This document shows, piece after piece, positions 11,601 to 22,842 of a stretch of DNA of 64,000 nt. The first letter of the stretch is position 1. The number at the start of each line of letters is the position of its first letter. Under the pieces are notes generated by a model. It saw nothing but the letters and a program-made list of their open reading frames with translations, made no database searches and was not told where the DNA came from. Location of the stretch: contig OY744607.1 of the NCBI GenBank assembly GCA_963556255.1, forward strand, positions 56,646,190 to 56,710,189, read 5' to 3'. The stretch is from Allolobophora icterica. Its lineage: Eukaryota > Annelida > Clitellata > Crassiclitellata > Lumbricidae. Both the position numbers and the translations under genes were made by a program.

Positions 11601-14600
11601 GGGCTCGAAGTGGGAAACAATAGGTGCCGGTATGGATATAAGAACCATTCCCCTTCCCTCGCCCTTCCCGATACGTCTTTGGGCCATACCGGCATGGATC
11701 TTTCGCCTGGAGAAGTTTCGGTATGCTTTCAGCCGGCCAGGAGAGGTGCCGGTATGGCATACCGTTTCATACCGTCCCACTTCGAGCACTGTCTCTAATG
11801 TCTTCTAGTGACAATCACAGATGCCTTAGTAACTCCTCAGACTCATGGCTCTGGGTTCAAAGATGTTTTTGCTGAAGTGTAAACATGACCACCACAGCAA
11901 TTCAACTATTCCAGCAGCCAGACAAGTTGTTAGCCTTCTGGCAATTAAACTATTCCAGCATCCAGACAAGTTGTTAGCCTTCTGGCAATTCAACTATTCC
12001 AGCAGCCAGACAAGTTCTTAGCCTTCCGGATTGTAAAATTACAAGCAATCCAACTATTCCAGCAACCAGCATCATCTAATCGAGACCTCTATAGCACTAT
12101 CATATTTATTGCATATAACTGAAAAGCATTAATTGATTATAAATCATTTCAGATTAAAACAGAATTTAATTTTTGAAATATATAAAGAGAGTAAGTCGCA
12201 GAAATATGGCTAGTAAAAATATGTGAAACCTCTACAGTTTTCACAAAGTTTTCCACACAAATCAATGCAGCTCATTATTAAAATGTTAAGCACGTCCTTC
12301 ATCAAGTCACAAAAGTTGCTCACTTGTTGCCATTAGATAGCCATACTGTGAAGATATAAGATAGAAATAATAAAGAAACCGTTAAAATTGCAACGCAGCA
12401 CAAAAACCATTCTGCTCTCAAGCTGAACAACAAAGTGGATACAGATAAGATCTAGCCGCGTAGAATCCACCAACCATTTCTCGGCAACCTTCCACCAGCC
12501 GAGCTCTTCGCTTCGTCTCCAGTTCGATCTTCTTGGCCGCCTAACAAAGAAAATCCACAGCCTTTTCTGAATCAATCCAAATCTCAACTCACTTGTAGTA
12601 CACAATTAGACTAAAACAATCTTAAAAAGAAAAGAATAATAATAAAGTACATTACCAGATAATTTATCCTGTTAGCTTATAGAAAAGGCAATATATGCAG
12701 CCAGGGTAGGAGTGAAGTGGTCATCGTAGGTAAGTCCAAAACATTGCGCATGCAATTAGTCTTCCAAAATTCAGCAATTACGAAGGCATCAGAATGAATT
12801 AATGTTCTATTTAAGAAGAATGCAGATTAACTTGAAACAGAGGAAGACTTGTAGCTATTTGAAATCTGGCTGAAGGTCTAGTGCACTGGCAAAAACCGAT
12901 CTTGCTGTCACAAATAGCTGGTGAAAAGTGACAGGTTTCTGAGGGTGAATTTCCGCATACTCACTTGAAACCATCTAACAGTCAAATATATCCATGAGGA
13001 GTCTCTCTTGAAGAGGAGCTACATAGATGTGTGATTACAATATCAAATGGAGACAAAGATAATACCAGTTCAAGTGTATAACAGTTGGAAGAATGTCACT
13101 TACTACATACCTCTGCTAGGGTTTCTTTCTGCTCACGGAGATACGTTACAGCTTGCTCCTGAAGTCTACTCTTCAGTCTGTTAAAAATACATAAAACACC
13201 TGCAAGAAAAGGGTGAATAAACCATTTTGCCTAGCCATCTCTCCTCTTTTCTTGTTTCCTCTCTCACTGATACTTGCAAATACACATCTCTCCATGCAGC
13301 CCTTCATCTTTCACATTCTTTAATTTTTGACAAATGTGACCATGCATTTAAAAACCAACACAAAGTAGGAAAAGTTCATATGAATGGCAGGAGACCCGTC
13401 TGTTCAGCCAATGGCCTCTTTTGCCCTCGATAGGGGTACATTTAGATCCCTCTGAGGTCATCCTTAGGTCAAAGCCTGTTGCACAATGTTTTGTAATGTC
13501 CAGCAGGCTCTTCTCCATCTTAAAGATGAAGGAAATATAGGTCTCAGTATCTTCCATATCTGGTCGCAGATTTCTCCACTCTTCCACTGGTTGTTCCACC
13601 GGTCTGAACTTCCACAATCCATCACAGGAGTTTTGCTGTGGTGGGCCCATCCTCCTGGAATAAGTTGCCTAACAACCTGTGACCAGAAACTCCTCAGCCT
13701 CTCTTTGCCTCTTTTTTGCAAATGCGCGAAGATCATTCTGTTCGATCGTGGTTTTATTGTGTCAGGTCGGGAGCGCCGCTGATAAGTCTCTCTTGAAGTG
13801 ACGCTATATAAATTTGCACCTACAATTACAATAATGAATGATTCACTTTTACAGAGTGAATATTTACATGATTGTCTAGTGCTGATGTCCCACTTCTAAC
13901 TGAGATAATTCCCAACTGGGTACAACAGATACCCAGGATATGGGCATGAGCTCCCAAGGGCCGGACCCCAGCCCACACTCTCCACATTACAAGGCAAGCA
14001 CTATAACCACCTGGCTACCATGTCCCACAACACAGGAATCCTGGCAAGGCAATCCCAGTCTACATTCAAACCTGTGAGGAGTGCTTAACCATACAAACAG
14101 ATACATACAACTTCTGTTAACCACTCTTTTAAGGGCAGCATTGAGACATTCACAGCTATACTCTACAATTAAGGAGAGGAGGCAACATACAGCCATGAAG
14201 CCCTCATCTGCATGTCTTACCTTTGAAGGTCTTCGTCTAAACATATAAAAGGCTGCATTCGAAGTTTGCTGATATGGTTCTCTTTCCAGAAAGCCAAAGT
14301 CTTCTCTTTATGGTCCAGGCTAAAATAAAACAAACCACTGACCAAAAATTCCAAATATGTCATTAAAAAATTCCAGCAAACCATTACCCTAAGTATTCAA
14401 GAAAGCCTTTTCCAACAAAATTCATTTGGAAAAAATTCAATAAACTATTTATGATGAAATGTCTGAAGAGATGCATTACAAGTTTCCAAACTTGACTACT
14501 GTAATTTCTTTTTATTTGATCTTCAATCCACTCAAAAATCAAGCATCTTCAAATCATCAAAAATGCACTTGCCTGAGATGTAACCAGTACAGTGAGTACA

Positions 14601-17600
14601 CCCAAGGCTCAAAATATTAATCTTATTCTAAATTCACTGCACTGGCTGAAAATCCCCAAATGCATTCAATTGAAAGTTCTTGGTTAAACCCAGTCATTTC
14701 ATACAATCTTCATCATCTAACCACTCAAGCTTTTAAAATAGGATTTTAAAATGAATTTTCAATTTTATGATTATGCTCACAAGTTATTGGTTGGTCTACA
14801 TAAAAGCTTTCGTGCATTCAGTCGGTTCTCTAAAGTCATTTAAAACTAAACTTAAAACTCATCTGTTTGAGCCTGCTTGCCCTCCACAGGATACAAAAGC
14901 TTAAAAAATGTTGAAAAAGTTGTTGCTAATAATACTGTCTGAGCTCTCTTGTTCTATAACATATACCTTTATTTTCAATCAGTCTACAGCAAATACGACT
15001 CCACTGAAACAGCAATACTTTCTGTTAATAATCACATAATCAGCCCCAGGGACAAAAAGAAAGGAAACTACCCTCATTCTGTTTGACCTGTCAGCCACTT
15101 TTGATACCAATGACCATATAAGGTTGCTTCAACACCTCTAACAGTGGTTCGGTATATCTGGGTCCTGCTCTCAGTCAGTGTGCATCTTATCTGCACCTTG
15201 CTCACCCCTTATACATGCAAATATTGCTCTCAATCTACAGAGATACTGTGACTCCTTTTGTGCCTCTCATCAGAGCTGTAATGGGCTCCCGGACATTCTC
15301 GATGGTTAGTTCAAAGCTGAGGAATGTGCCACTTCACTCAGTCTGTTTTGTCAGTTTTTTGTTGCCTTTCAGGTCTAAATTTATTACTTGCCTCTTTCAA
15401 TTCACTTAACAAACATATCTATTAACAAGAGTTCTAACTGAGACTGAAATAGTAGAAATCTTAAGTCTGTTTGGGAGATGATGATGCAACTAATTAGCTC
15501 TTTAGCAGGGGTTATATCTAATGCAAAGGTTCACCAGTCACTCTGGTACAGAGTAAAGCAGGGAGGCGACCTGACCGACGACTCTGATGAGCGTAGACTC
15601 GGATCCGACCTGGGCTGGTGAACCAAAGTCCTCCGTGCCCACCTTCTCGTGGTGCGGACCGTTAGTACCCTTCCTAGGAAGTACTCTTCCTAGGAGGGGG
15701 AACGAACGGGCACGGCAGGCAAAACCAGGGGAAGGCAATGGCAAACCACCCCTGTTAATCATGCCAAGAAAATCGTCATGCCACACACCAAACCACGCCG
15801 ATGGTCGCGGATGGAGGGACTCCCAGGCCGGAGCGCTGAGGTGGGACTCCCAGGCCAAAGCGCGACTCAGGGGCTACTGGGAGAAGTAGCAAGACGGCAA
15901 CGGAGACTGTGTGGCATGACGATCGCTAGGGCTCCTAGAGCCGACGGCACAAAGAGAGAGAGATATCTAATGCATTGAAATTTGAGCATATAACCCTATA
16001 CTCAAACTATTGCATTGACTTCCTGTTCAGCAAAGAATCTGTTCATATTGGGGCTTATGGTTCATAAAACACTGAACTGTTTAAAATAAGCTCGTTCACC
16101 TCAGTCTGATCGCTATTCAATATAGTCATCTGATTGCCTTTCACTAACCACACCTAAAACTACAACTGTTCTCGGTGAACAAGCTGTTTGGATGCTGGAA
16201 CAAAAATTTAAAACTCTCTCCATGTCTATTCAGTCTGCTGTCTCACGATCGTGTCATGTTGATCTTAGCTCAATAATCACCTTATTCAGCTGGCTTATCA
16301 ACCATAGTCTGTCTCTCCATTTCATCTGACTGACCTTCTGGGCATTGACCAGATTACGGTTTGGTTTTGGCACCATCAATTGATGCCCTGTGTATTTATA
16401 ATAATAACTACCTGGCTATGTGTTTAATGATGCCGAGACTTGATACACGCAGGCCGTCTAACTGCATTTCTTTTGGCGCTTCAGACGCACAGAAGTAACA
16501 CCAGAAGTTGGAGGGTGCGACGTCTGACACCAGTGCATGGAATACAGGCTTTTTCAACTCATTATTCGCCTTCTCAATCTATTACACAGAGACAAGTAAC
16601 ATCAGTTGATTAAGCAATTTCTTAACTGATCTCAGTAATCAGTCCAATGGAGGAATGCACCATCATTACCACACTGAAAGTCACATCTGTAGTTGTAACT
16701 GACAACCCAAAACCATAATCAAACAGAATGCTTTTCAAGCACTTATGGCATAGAGGCAAACGAAGACCAAAGTGCTCTTCATGTCATAGGTAATAAGGCA
16801 ACCTATTTCAGAAATCTGGACCAACCACAACTTGGCTTCTATGTTAGACTTGACTAACAGAGATTACGATGAGAAGAGAATTCCCTTATGTCAACTGTCA
16901 GAGACAGCTATAGTTATGACGAGTTCAAACAACTTTTACAACATCACTACATGAAGTCTGCTCAGTAGGCACAAACTCACAATTACTGGATTACAGAATG
17001 AGCTCGCCACACTGAGCCGCACACAGACCACCATGCCACGAAACATTAATCGACAAAAGACATCGGATTATTCAAATTCTAAATAATGAGTTTATTTATC
17101 ATTTATACAACTCCACAATCTGATTACATGGTACTAATCGACAGGGTTAAACAGTTGTTTCTTAAGGCCCCTACACAGACCATCACAATAGAGGCATAAC
17201 TAAGATTTTACGATTTTACATGACCCTATAAACGTTCAAAGAGGAGATCAACATAAATCTGCATCAGCTTTAGGTCACGATGCCATCAGTACGACAACCA
17301 TTTCTCTTCATTTGTAACTGCCTCACTGGAACTGGCTTACGTCATCTTAACTTTCCCTTCTGACAAAACCTGTGTAACCTATAGGTGGAAGATTTCATCT
17401 TAATACAGTGCACACGAGAAAGTCGATTTATTGCTGCAAGAGTGAAGACTTACTGAAGAGTGATGACTGCTTCAAGGCTTTTATCTTAAAAATCATGTAA
17501 ATTGTGCTTCAGGAGATCTGCTAAAACGGTCGTTGGAAAAATAAGCTTTGGAGTAAAAATATTACCAAACAGTTTTCTTATAATATTTACATTATAAGAA

Positions 17601-17949
17601 TTTACACTGATTAAAATCAGTCAAATAGAAGTTTAAAACCATATATTTAGACACCTCTACCTGGACGCGCACAAATATTGAGCTGAATCTGTACCTCGTT
17701 AATTTAAAACATCATTGTGGCTAGGATTCAACATCAATATATTTATTTGACAACAGTAAACCAGCTACTGTACTTTTCTTTGCTGGCTAAAATAACACTT
17801 ACCTTGGCAGCGAGTTTCATCATAACATCGTCCAGTGTCTCGACGTGTTTCTTAGAATATATGTGTTTCTTTCCTTTGTTATGATTAACACGACATAAGC
17901 TACATCTTTGATATTGAATAAAGGAACTAACAGTCTTAGATGGCTCCAT
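8630..17949 (-). CDS. CENATAC: CENATAC (CCDC84), minor-spliceosome factor, complete 8-exon gene
   Basis: CENATAC is a U11/U12 minor-spliceosome protein needed for AT-AC intron splicing. Eight exons splice in frame with canonical acceptors and GT donors: 17949-17803, 16578-16412, 14319-14221, 13177-13111, 12540-12475, 11502-11359, 9886-9751 and 8766-8630. Together they give 963 bp (320 aa plus TAA), close to the ~330 aa of the vertebrate protein. Exon 1 has the N-terminal zinc finger '[20 protein letters not shown]'. Exon 2 carries a second Cys motif (WCYFC) and 'GIIKHIA'. Exon 7 has '[12 protein letters not shown]', and exon 8 has '[10 protein letters not shown]'-type sequence (here [15 protein letters not shown]). 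The start is the first ATG before the zinc finger. The exon 5 donor (gttggt) is the weakest and could be misplaced. Confidence 0.93.
8877..9032. repeat. 78-bp tandem duplication inside a SINE-like repeat
   Basis: The 78-bp segment beginning 'agcaacttcattttcttagcc' at 8877 is repeated almost exactly from 8955. The unit contains 'catatgagggggatggccag'. The copies differ by only one or two bases, so the duplication is recent. It belongs to the SINE-like family also seen at 4110-4250. Confidence 0.85.
9033..9130 (-). repeat. tRNA-like part of the SINE family copy
   Basis: Read on the - strand, 'ccctgccagggcggcaatttggttcgagg' contains a B-box-like 'ggttcgagg', matching the order seen at 4110-4250. 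Read on the + strand, 'agccgagttggctaggg' also resembles an A box, so orientation is not fully certain. Confidence 0.4.
10015..10065 (+). repeat. Retroposon 3' tail ('gcgctatataaattt' family)
   Basis: 'gcctctgagaaggtctcttgaagaggcgctatataaattt' closely resembles tails at about 13770-13815, 13000-13030 and 51515-51555 (+), and, inverted, at about 50925-50985 and 54635-54700. This shared 3' terminus marks one dispersed non-LTR/SINE family. Confidence 0.55.
10381..11241. mobile_element. hAT-type non-autonomous element (861 bp) with 8-bp target duplication
   Basis: The ends are 'caggcatgggcaactt' and '...gttgcccaccactg', which form a 14-16 bp imperfect terminal inverted repeat. A perfect 8-bp direct repeat 'ttgtaaag' flanks the element at 10373-10380 and 11242-11249. 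The right end has the GC-rich palindrome 'ggatccggcccgcgggcc'. The AT-rich interior has no open frame of note, so it is a deletion derivative or MITE. It sits in intron 6 of CENATAC. Confidence 0.88.
11599..11791. mobile_element. hAT-type MITE (193 bp) with 8-bp target duplication
   Basis: The terminal inverted repeats are 'cagggctcgaagtggga' and '...tcccacttcgagcactg'. Perfect 8-bp 'tctctaat' repeats flank it at 11591-11598 and 11792-11799. Internally, 'ccggtatgg' occurs in several direct and inverted copies. It lies in intron 5 of CENATAC, just upstream of exon 6. Short open frames across it on both strands are shadows of the repeat. Confidence 0.9.
11898..12029. repeat. 44-bp minisatellite, three copies
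   Basis: A 44-bp unit starting 'caattcaactattccagc' repeats at 11898, 11942 and 11986 with two or three substitutions, followed by a decayed partial copy to about 12075. It lies in CENATAC intron 5. Confidence 0.85.
13620..13815 (+). repeat. Retroposon 3' end ending in 'gacgctatataaattt'
   Basis: The block 'tcattctgttcgatcgtggttttattgtg...gataagtctctcttgaagtgacgctatataaattt' is the same family as the inverted copies at about 54630-54740 and 50925-51035 and the + copy at about 51470-51555. It probably represents the 3' end of a LINE or a SINE sharing that tail. Confidence 0.6.
13885..14040 (-). repeat. tRNA-derived SINE copy
   Basis: On the - strand the segment reads 'gggacatggtagccaggtggttatagtgcttgcc', which resembles a tRNA 5' half with a pol III A box. 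A 'ggggtccggcccttggga' segment follows in B-box position. The + copy near 47330 ('atggtagccaattggttagagcactcgcc') shows the same head. Boundaries are approximate. Confidence 0.55.
14590..15420 (+). pseudogene. LINE (non-LTR retrotransposon) ORF2 relic, 5' part of the split element(s)
   Basis: Fragments of reverse transcriptase are visible on the + strand. '[11 protein letters not shown]' (about 14838-14870) is the typical C-terminal tail of CR1/L2/RTE-like ORF2. At about 15065-15160, '[21 protein letters not shown]' is a decayed reverse-transcriptase motif of the 'DLSAAFDTIDH' type, interrupted by stops. At least two degenerate copies therefore overlap here. All frames contain stops. The relic lies in CENATAC intron 2. 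Confidence 0.65.
15526..15962. mobile_element. GC-rich 437-bp retroposon with 12-bp target-site duplication
   Basis: A GC-rich block, sharply different from its AT-rich surroundings, ends in a short (ga)n tail ('cacaaagagagagag'). It is flanked by a perfect 12-bp direct repeat 'atatctaatgca' at 15514-15525 and 15963-15974. The tail and the long duplication indicate target-primed retroposition, as for a SINE or a truncated LINE 3' end. It contains 'gaaggcaatggcaaaccacc', reminiscent of RTE-type 3' regions, but the family is uncertain. It inserted into the LINE relic. Both open frames across it look like chance products of the GC content. Confidence 0.8.
15975..16335 (+). pseudogene. LINE ORF2 relic, 3' part
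   Basis: Downstream of the 12-bp duplication the LINE-like coding relic resumes: a decayed 'LHWLPVQQRI'-like motif is visible at about 16005-16040. The copy ends before CENATAC exon 2 (16412). Confidence 0.5.
16590..17800. other. CENATAC intron 1, no gene seen
   Basis: The intron contains a partial copy of the dispersed retroposon tail family in inverted orientation ('aaaaccataatcaaacagaatgcttttcaagcac', about 16708-16745). I see no other recognisable element. Confidence 0.4.
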
Positions 17950-18185
17950 TTTTAAATGAAGACGAGAATTCTAGCTTTCAGACTTTTGAACAGCTAACGT
18001 GCATGAACATACTGTCCACAAACGATATATTACCAGAGATGACCTACTATGGTGTGATATGTCGTCTTTGGCAGAGACTGCATACCGCGAAGCTTATTCA
18101 CCGTGGCTGCTGCATCGAGTCCGAGGAGTTGTTAAGGGTAGTTAAAAGTAGGTCCAAGTAATTTGCCGATGTATTATTAATTATT
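17950..18185 (-). promoter_or_regulatory. CENATAC: CENATAC 5' flank / probable promoter region
   Basis: The CENATAC start codon is at 17949. The next ~235 bp upstream hold an open frame on the opposite strand (17940-18161) without recognisable motifs. I see no TATA box at a convincing distance. The region is inferred to hold the 5' UTR and core promoter from position only. Confidence 0.3.
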
Positions 18186-18220
<35 letters not shown>

Positions 18221-18241
18221 TCATCATCATCATCATCATCA

Positions 18242-18274
<33 letters not shown>
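18186..18274. repeat. (ATC)n/(ATT)n microsatellite
   Basis: An uninterrupted run of 'atc' triplets, one ccatc interruption, then 'att' triplets. Confidence 0.97.
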
Positions 18275-18277
<3 letters not shown>

Positions 18278-18689
18278 AATATAATCATTAAAAACAACAG
18301 TTTAATTATTTTAATTTAATGTAAGTGTTGTGAACTGTTGTCAGTGTTTATTGAGACCCCTCCCAACAAAAAAAACGCGTTTCTCGGGATTTTAGCCTTC
18401 CATAATTGTTCAGTTCCAGAACATATATTGTTCAGTTCCCAAACCTTTTCTTCTAGAAAAAAAGCACTGATCACCTCTGTGATGTAACATAGATGAAAAT
18501 TTCTATTGCATTATGTTCTAGTCTTCAGGTAAACCTCTATATAGGCAGTCATCGGTATGAAGTTTGAGCGACTTCGATTAAATTTTCGTAGCCTCTACAT
18601 TATGTAGGCCTACGTAATTTCAGTCTCTCGCAGCCTGATCTCCCGGTCGACAGCGCACGTTCAGCGTATTAGGGCTATGTTATAGCCAA

Positions 18690-19415
18690 TTAAGTTCCTT
18701 AGAGTGGGCCTAGTGGCTTTCAAGCTTTTTGGACCAGGAACCCTTATTTTTTTCTAGGCATAGATTAGAAACTCGCGGACCCAACGCAATCCAAGTACTA
18801 ATTATAGGCCTAAGTAGTGTAGGGCCTAGCCTTAAATTTTCCTTAATACATGCCCTGACTCCTAGGACCCACAAAGAGACACGGATTGCTCCCGGAATGA
18901 TTGGGGCTATGGGGGGGGTATACTTTCCCTCTAGCAGAAATGATTAGTTCACGTTTTGTGTGTGGGGGGGGGGGGGTTAGGCGGATTAATTACTATAAGC
19001 ATGGGCGGCAATCATGGGGTCGAGGACAAGACCCCACCTTTAACAGTGGGGGGACACGCCATGCATTGGCCTTCCCACATTTTGAAGAAGCACCAAAAAA
19101 GGTCAACAATTTTTTTCGCATGTTAGCGTGAGAACAATTTTTGACCTGTTTTGACCAGATCAGTTCAAAACTCTTTTTTGTCTAGATCAGTTCAGAAGTG
19201 TCCCCCCCCCCCACCTGTCAAACAAGATCGCCGCCACTGGTACCCTCCAAAAATTGCGCCTATGACCCCACTTTTTGGACTGGGGGTAACCCCACTTTTT
19301 GAACAATGCCAATCAATATTTTATTATTGTGCCTTCCCAGCGATCGCAGTCTCAGCCTTGCTTCGTGTATGCAAGAAATTCGTACCCCCCACTTTTTAGA
19401 CCAAAGTTACGCCCC
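18690..19415. repeat. Composite repeat region with G-runs and transposon-like ends
   Basis: It includes long G runs (18907-18917, 18963-18975) and C runs (19202-19213). 'gcatgggcggcaatcatgg' (about 18999) and 'gatcgccgccactgg' (about 19228-19242) are imperfect inverted counterparts. '...gttacgcccctg' at about 19412 resembles the right end of a hAT-like element. No flanking duplication could be matched, so the number and limits of the elements are unresolved. Confidence 0.35.
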
Positions 19416-20758
19416 TGCTACTAGGCCTACTGCAACGACAGAACTGCAGTAATCACGGAGCGTCGAGGACCAACGATTGGAAGAGGAAACTCCGCCATTG
19501 CCTTACACTCAAGTCAACTGAACATGTGTTAGAAAACACACTATTTTAGGCTCTGCTCGGATCTTCACTTGACATCTCTCGACAACCAACCCTTCTGACA
19601 TGACGCAGCGCTCTGAATAAGCTCGTACCCGCTTAGCTGTATAAATTTGGAGGTGACGATTAGGCTACCGACAACTTCAATGTAGGCCCTACGTCGTCGC
19701 CAGTAGATGTCAACGTGGCGTTGCTGATCAGAGAACACAAACAAGTCGATATTAAAGACAGATTATTTTTATTCCCAAGAACGTACGATCCGCATTATTA
19801 CGCAGTTAAATAGTCACACGATAAGAACAATCTTGAACAAGTAGACAGGCGAAAATAACTTAGGCCTAATAAAAATTTACAACAGATTACAACAAAAAAC
19901 ACATTTACATTACAGATGCAGTTAAAACGCTGTTGAATGTCGTGTAGCTGATCCCACCGTGTGCGCTTTAGAAGTTGAACATTAATAAGAGCATCCCATT
20001 CAATGCTTGCTACAGTGAAACTCTCACAGTCTGGACTCGGACTGATGTGTGTTAGTTCTATTGGGCCCATGCTGTGCCACTGCAACTGATGGGCATGTAT
20101 GGGCCCAATGTCAGCCCAGGGCAGTGTTTTTTTATTATGCGTTACATAGTTACCAGGGCAGGGCCTATTTATTATGCGTTACATAGCTATTTGTTGTTAT
20201 TAAGCGTTCACAAAGCCAAGCCCCTTGCCAAAATTAAGCAGGTTTCACTGTACGTTAAGAAATGCAAGCAGGGGCTCAACCAATGTATACTACGGCACTG
20301 TTAATACATTGCACACAAAACAACTGACAACTCGTTAGATATTTTAGGTTCCTCACCCCCTAACATCTTTTCAGTTACTTAGCTGAGGGGGTTAAAAGAA
20401 AACCTAGGGGGTTGAACCCTCTCCAACAACAAAATATTGTACAAACCACATGTGACACATAAAAGAAGAGCCACACATTCATGTTAACTGGGGCCACAGC
20501 GGGACCTCAATAAGCCACTGGTGGTCGGCTGGGGGTCGACTGTGACCCAATGAATGTGGCTGTTAGAGGAAAGTACAACAGAAATTAACTGTCGATTACT
20601 CAACGAATACTACAAACCAAGCAAATAAATTGTCTCTTCTAAGATCGAGTTTTGTGTGTACAGAGAGAGAAAGTCAAATGTTCCATTGGCACATAAAGTT
20701 CTAACAAACGCGAACTTGGTCAATATGGGCTCTGTACGGGTCTCATATGAGAATAAGG
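19416..20758. other. Intergenic, no gene seen
   Basis: A - strand open frame at 19798-20085 has no domain I recognise. A small direct duplication 'ttattatgcgttacatag' occurs at about 20131-20150 and 20168-20186. Nothing else is supported. Confidence 0.4.
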
Positions 20759-20766
20759 GTCCTATA

Positions 20767-22834
20767 CAGGCTTGGACTGGCCCACCGGGACACCAGGAAA
20801 TTCCCGGTGGGCCGGTCGTCCAGGCTCGTACTGGGTCGGCCGCCTCCAAAAAAATATGATTAAAAAATATTGTGATATTTTAGTTCTAATTCTTAAGTCT
20901 AGTGTTAAAAATCATGAAATATTGACAATGCATAGTTGTTACCAAGAAACTTGCACTGCCTCGTAAAAAGTGCGGTTACGTGCCAATATTCACTTTAACT
21001 TACCGTTGATTATAGCGCATGCAATAAACAGAAGTTATCGATTTCTTGTAGGCCTACATATACATGCTACAACATGCTTTCATGATATTTCTGAATCAAA
21101 AACTTTAACAATGATGTCCGGTACAGAGCGAAAACTCTTCTCGTTTCTTTGACAAGTTTTGAATTTACGTTGAAGCGCAATTGAGTTTGAAAGTGTTTGA
21201 ACACACAACTTCGTTATATCAATAGGCCTATTCAAACGGCATGGACATCCTACGAGTCCATAAGATGGTTTAAGATACTATCAATGAATTAAGCCAAATA
21301 CATCGAACTTTTGATGTCATTTTTTAAAAGCAGCTGCACATTTTTCAGAACTTGCTAAAAGTGAACTAGATAAAAGAAATCTTGACACTAATGTTGAGAC
21401 TGCTTTGAAACAGAAAGAATCTGATCAAAAAAGAAATTGCCATTGAGGAGAACCTGCAATGGACCAGCCAAATGAAAATGCGAAAGATAAATTTCGAGTA
21501 TATGTTCACAACATGGTAATGGATCAAGTAATTAGTAGTTTGAAATAGATATTCTCTGAGCACGGTAATCTTTATGCTGATCTGTCTTGTTTAGATCCAA
21601 ACAATAAAATTTGCATAAATTTCGATAAGGATTCTCATTGATGGACTACATACAGCATCTGAGTTGCTCAGAAAATTTGATTAGGCCTACAGTGTAACAA
21701 GGAGCAGCTGCAAATGGAATTATTGGACTTTTTGCAAGAAAATGGGAAGTTTCGAAACTAAAAACTATAATTTGCTATTTGACACTGAAATAACAGACAC
21801 GGTCACAGAAAACTCCATGCAGTTTGAATTTAGGCCTATATAAAGTGAAACAGTCTCAACAGCAGAAAACGGCAACAGGAACATAAAAAAACCAAATCTT
21901 GCAGAAAATATGTTGGTTGCTTTTACCACGTTCTCCTTAAGTTCAATTTGCATAGTTTATCTTATTCAAATTTGTTTTTGGCTTATAAATTCGTTTTGAC
22001 ATTATCCTCATCACAATTAAGTTGCCTATAAGAGTTCATTTTCGAAACTGAAATACATTTTGAACAGATTAGAAAATTTGCTAAGTCATTGAAGTTTTGA
22101 GTCTTTCATGCTGATGGCTTGTGAAAGAACCTTATTCTCAGAATTAATGATGAAATCGCTGACGTTTTGGCGTCAACTTGTGACACGATGAAAAAACTCC
22201 CATACTATAAAAAGTGCTTGTATGAAGTTGTGTCTATTAATTCTATCACGATGTTAAGTTTTTGAAATAAACTAAACTGTGCACTACATAATGTAGCAGT
22301 TGGTTCCAAACATAATTACGAATTTACGACAAATCACAAATTAAAACGTATACGTGTTAATTTCTTAAGCTTTTAATATTCATTTAACTATATTATGCCA
22401 TTTGGCCCATTAATAACTAAAAATGCCCTCCATTTTATGTTAAATGTTAGAAAAAGCATTGGCCCAGGAACGGTTTCGTGCCTTCCATGGGCGTCCGGAG
22501 GGGGCGCAAGGGGAGATTGCGTACCCTGGATATTATATAAAAATAAAATCTTTTGATTAGTATGATTATTACAACAGTTCCAACACCATTTTCAATACGA
22601 AGAAACGCTTAATTATTTAGGTAAAGTCATTGATCGTCATGTATTTTAATTTGTTTTCTATGCAAATTTTTGTCCATGCAAAAGCGTCATTTTGTCCCCA
22701 AGAAATTTTTTGCCCTTATAAAAAAAATTTGCGCCCCCCTAAAAAATTACGCCCATGGTGCCTTCGGCGCTCGATAATGTGGGCCGCCCATGACCAAATT
22801 TCCCGGGCCGCTTTTGCAAGCCAGTCCGACCCTG
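20767..22834 (+). mobile_element. Decayed hAT transposon (TTF/ZMYM-type) with 8-bp target duplication
   Basis: The ends are 'caggcttggactggcccac' and '...gccagtccgaccctg', giving a terminal inverted repeat CAGGSTYGGACTGGC. They are flanked by perfect 8-bp 'gtcctata' repeats (20759-20766 and 22835-22842). Inside, + strand coding relics are readable despite stops. 'MDQVISSLK' and 'LYADLSCLDPNN' (about 21495-21605) resemble the middle of TTF/zinc-finger-MYM hAT transposases, and 'ACERTLFSEL' (about 22118-22150) resembles the C-terminal dimerisation region. At 2.07 kb, including a nested MITE, it is shorter than an autonomous copy, and the frames are broken. Confidence 0.88.
22486..22757. mobile_element. 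MITE nested in the hAT element, 8-bp target duplication
   Basis: The element begins 'catgggcgtcc...gggggcgcaa' and ends '...ttgcgcccccctaaaaaattacgcccatg', so both termini read CATGGGCGT with an inner GGGGCGCAA block. A perfect 8-bp 'gtgccttc' flanks it at 22478-22485 and 22758-22765. It lies inside the 3' part of the older hAT element, which gives a relative insertion order. Confidence 0.88.
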
Positions 22835-22842
22835 GTCCTATA

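Noticed and set aside
15538..15889. Two ~100-codon open frames on opposite strands in the GC-rich block
   Set aside because: The block is a retroposon with a target duplication, and long frames are expected by chance at this GC content.
17940..18161. + strand open frame of 73 codons starting inside CENATAC exon 1
   Set aside because: It overlaps the CENATAC start region in antisense, has no recognisable motif, and lies in the likely 5' UTR/promoter.
19798..20085. 95-codon - strand open frame
   Set aside because: No recognisable domain, no splice partners and a low-complexity tail. It may be retroelement debris, but this cannot be supported.
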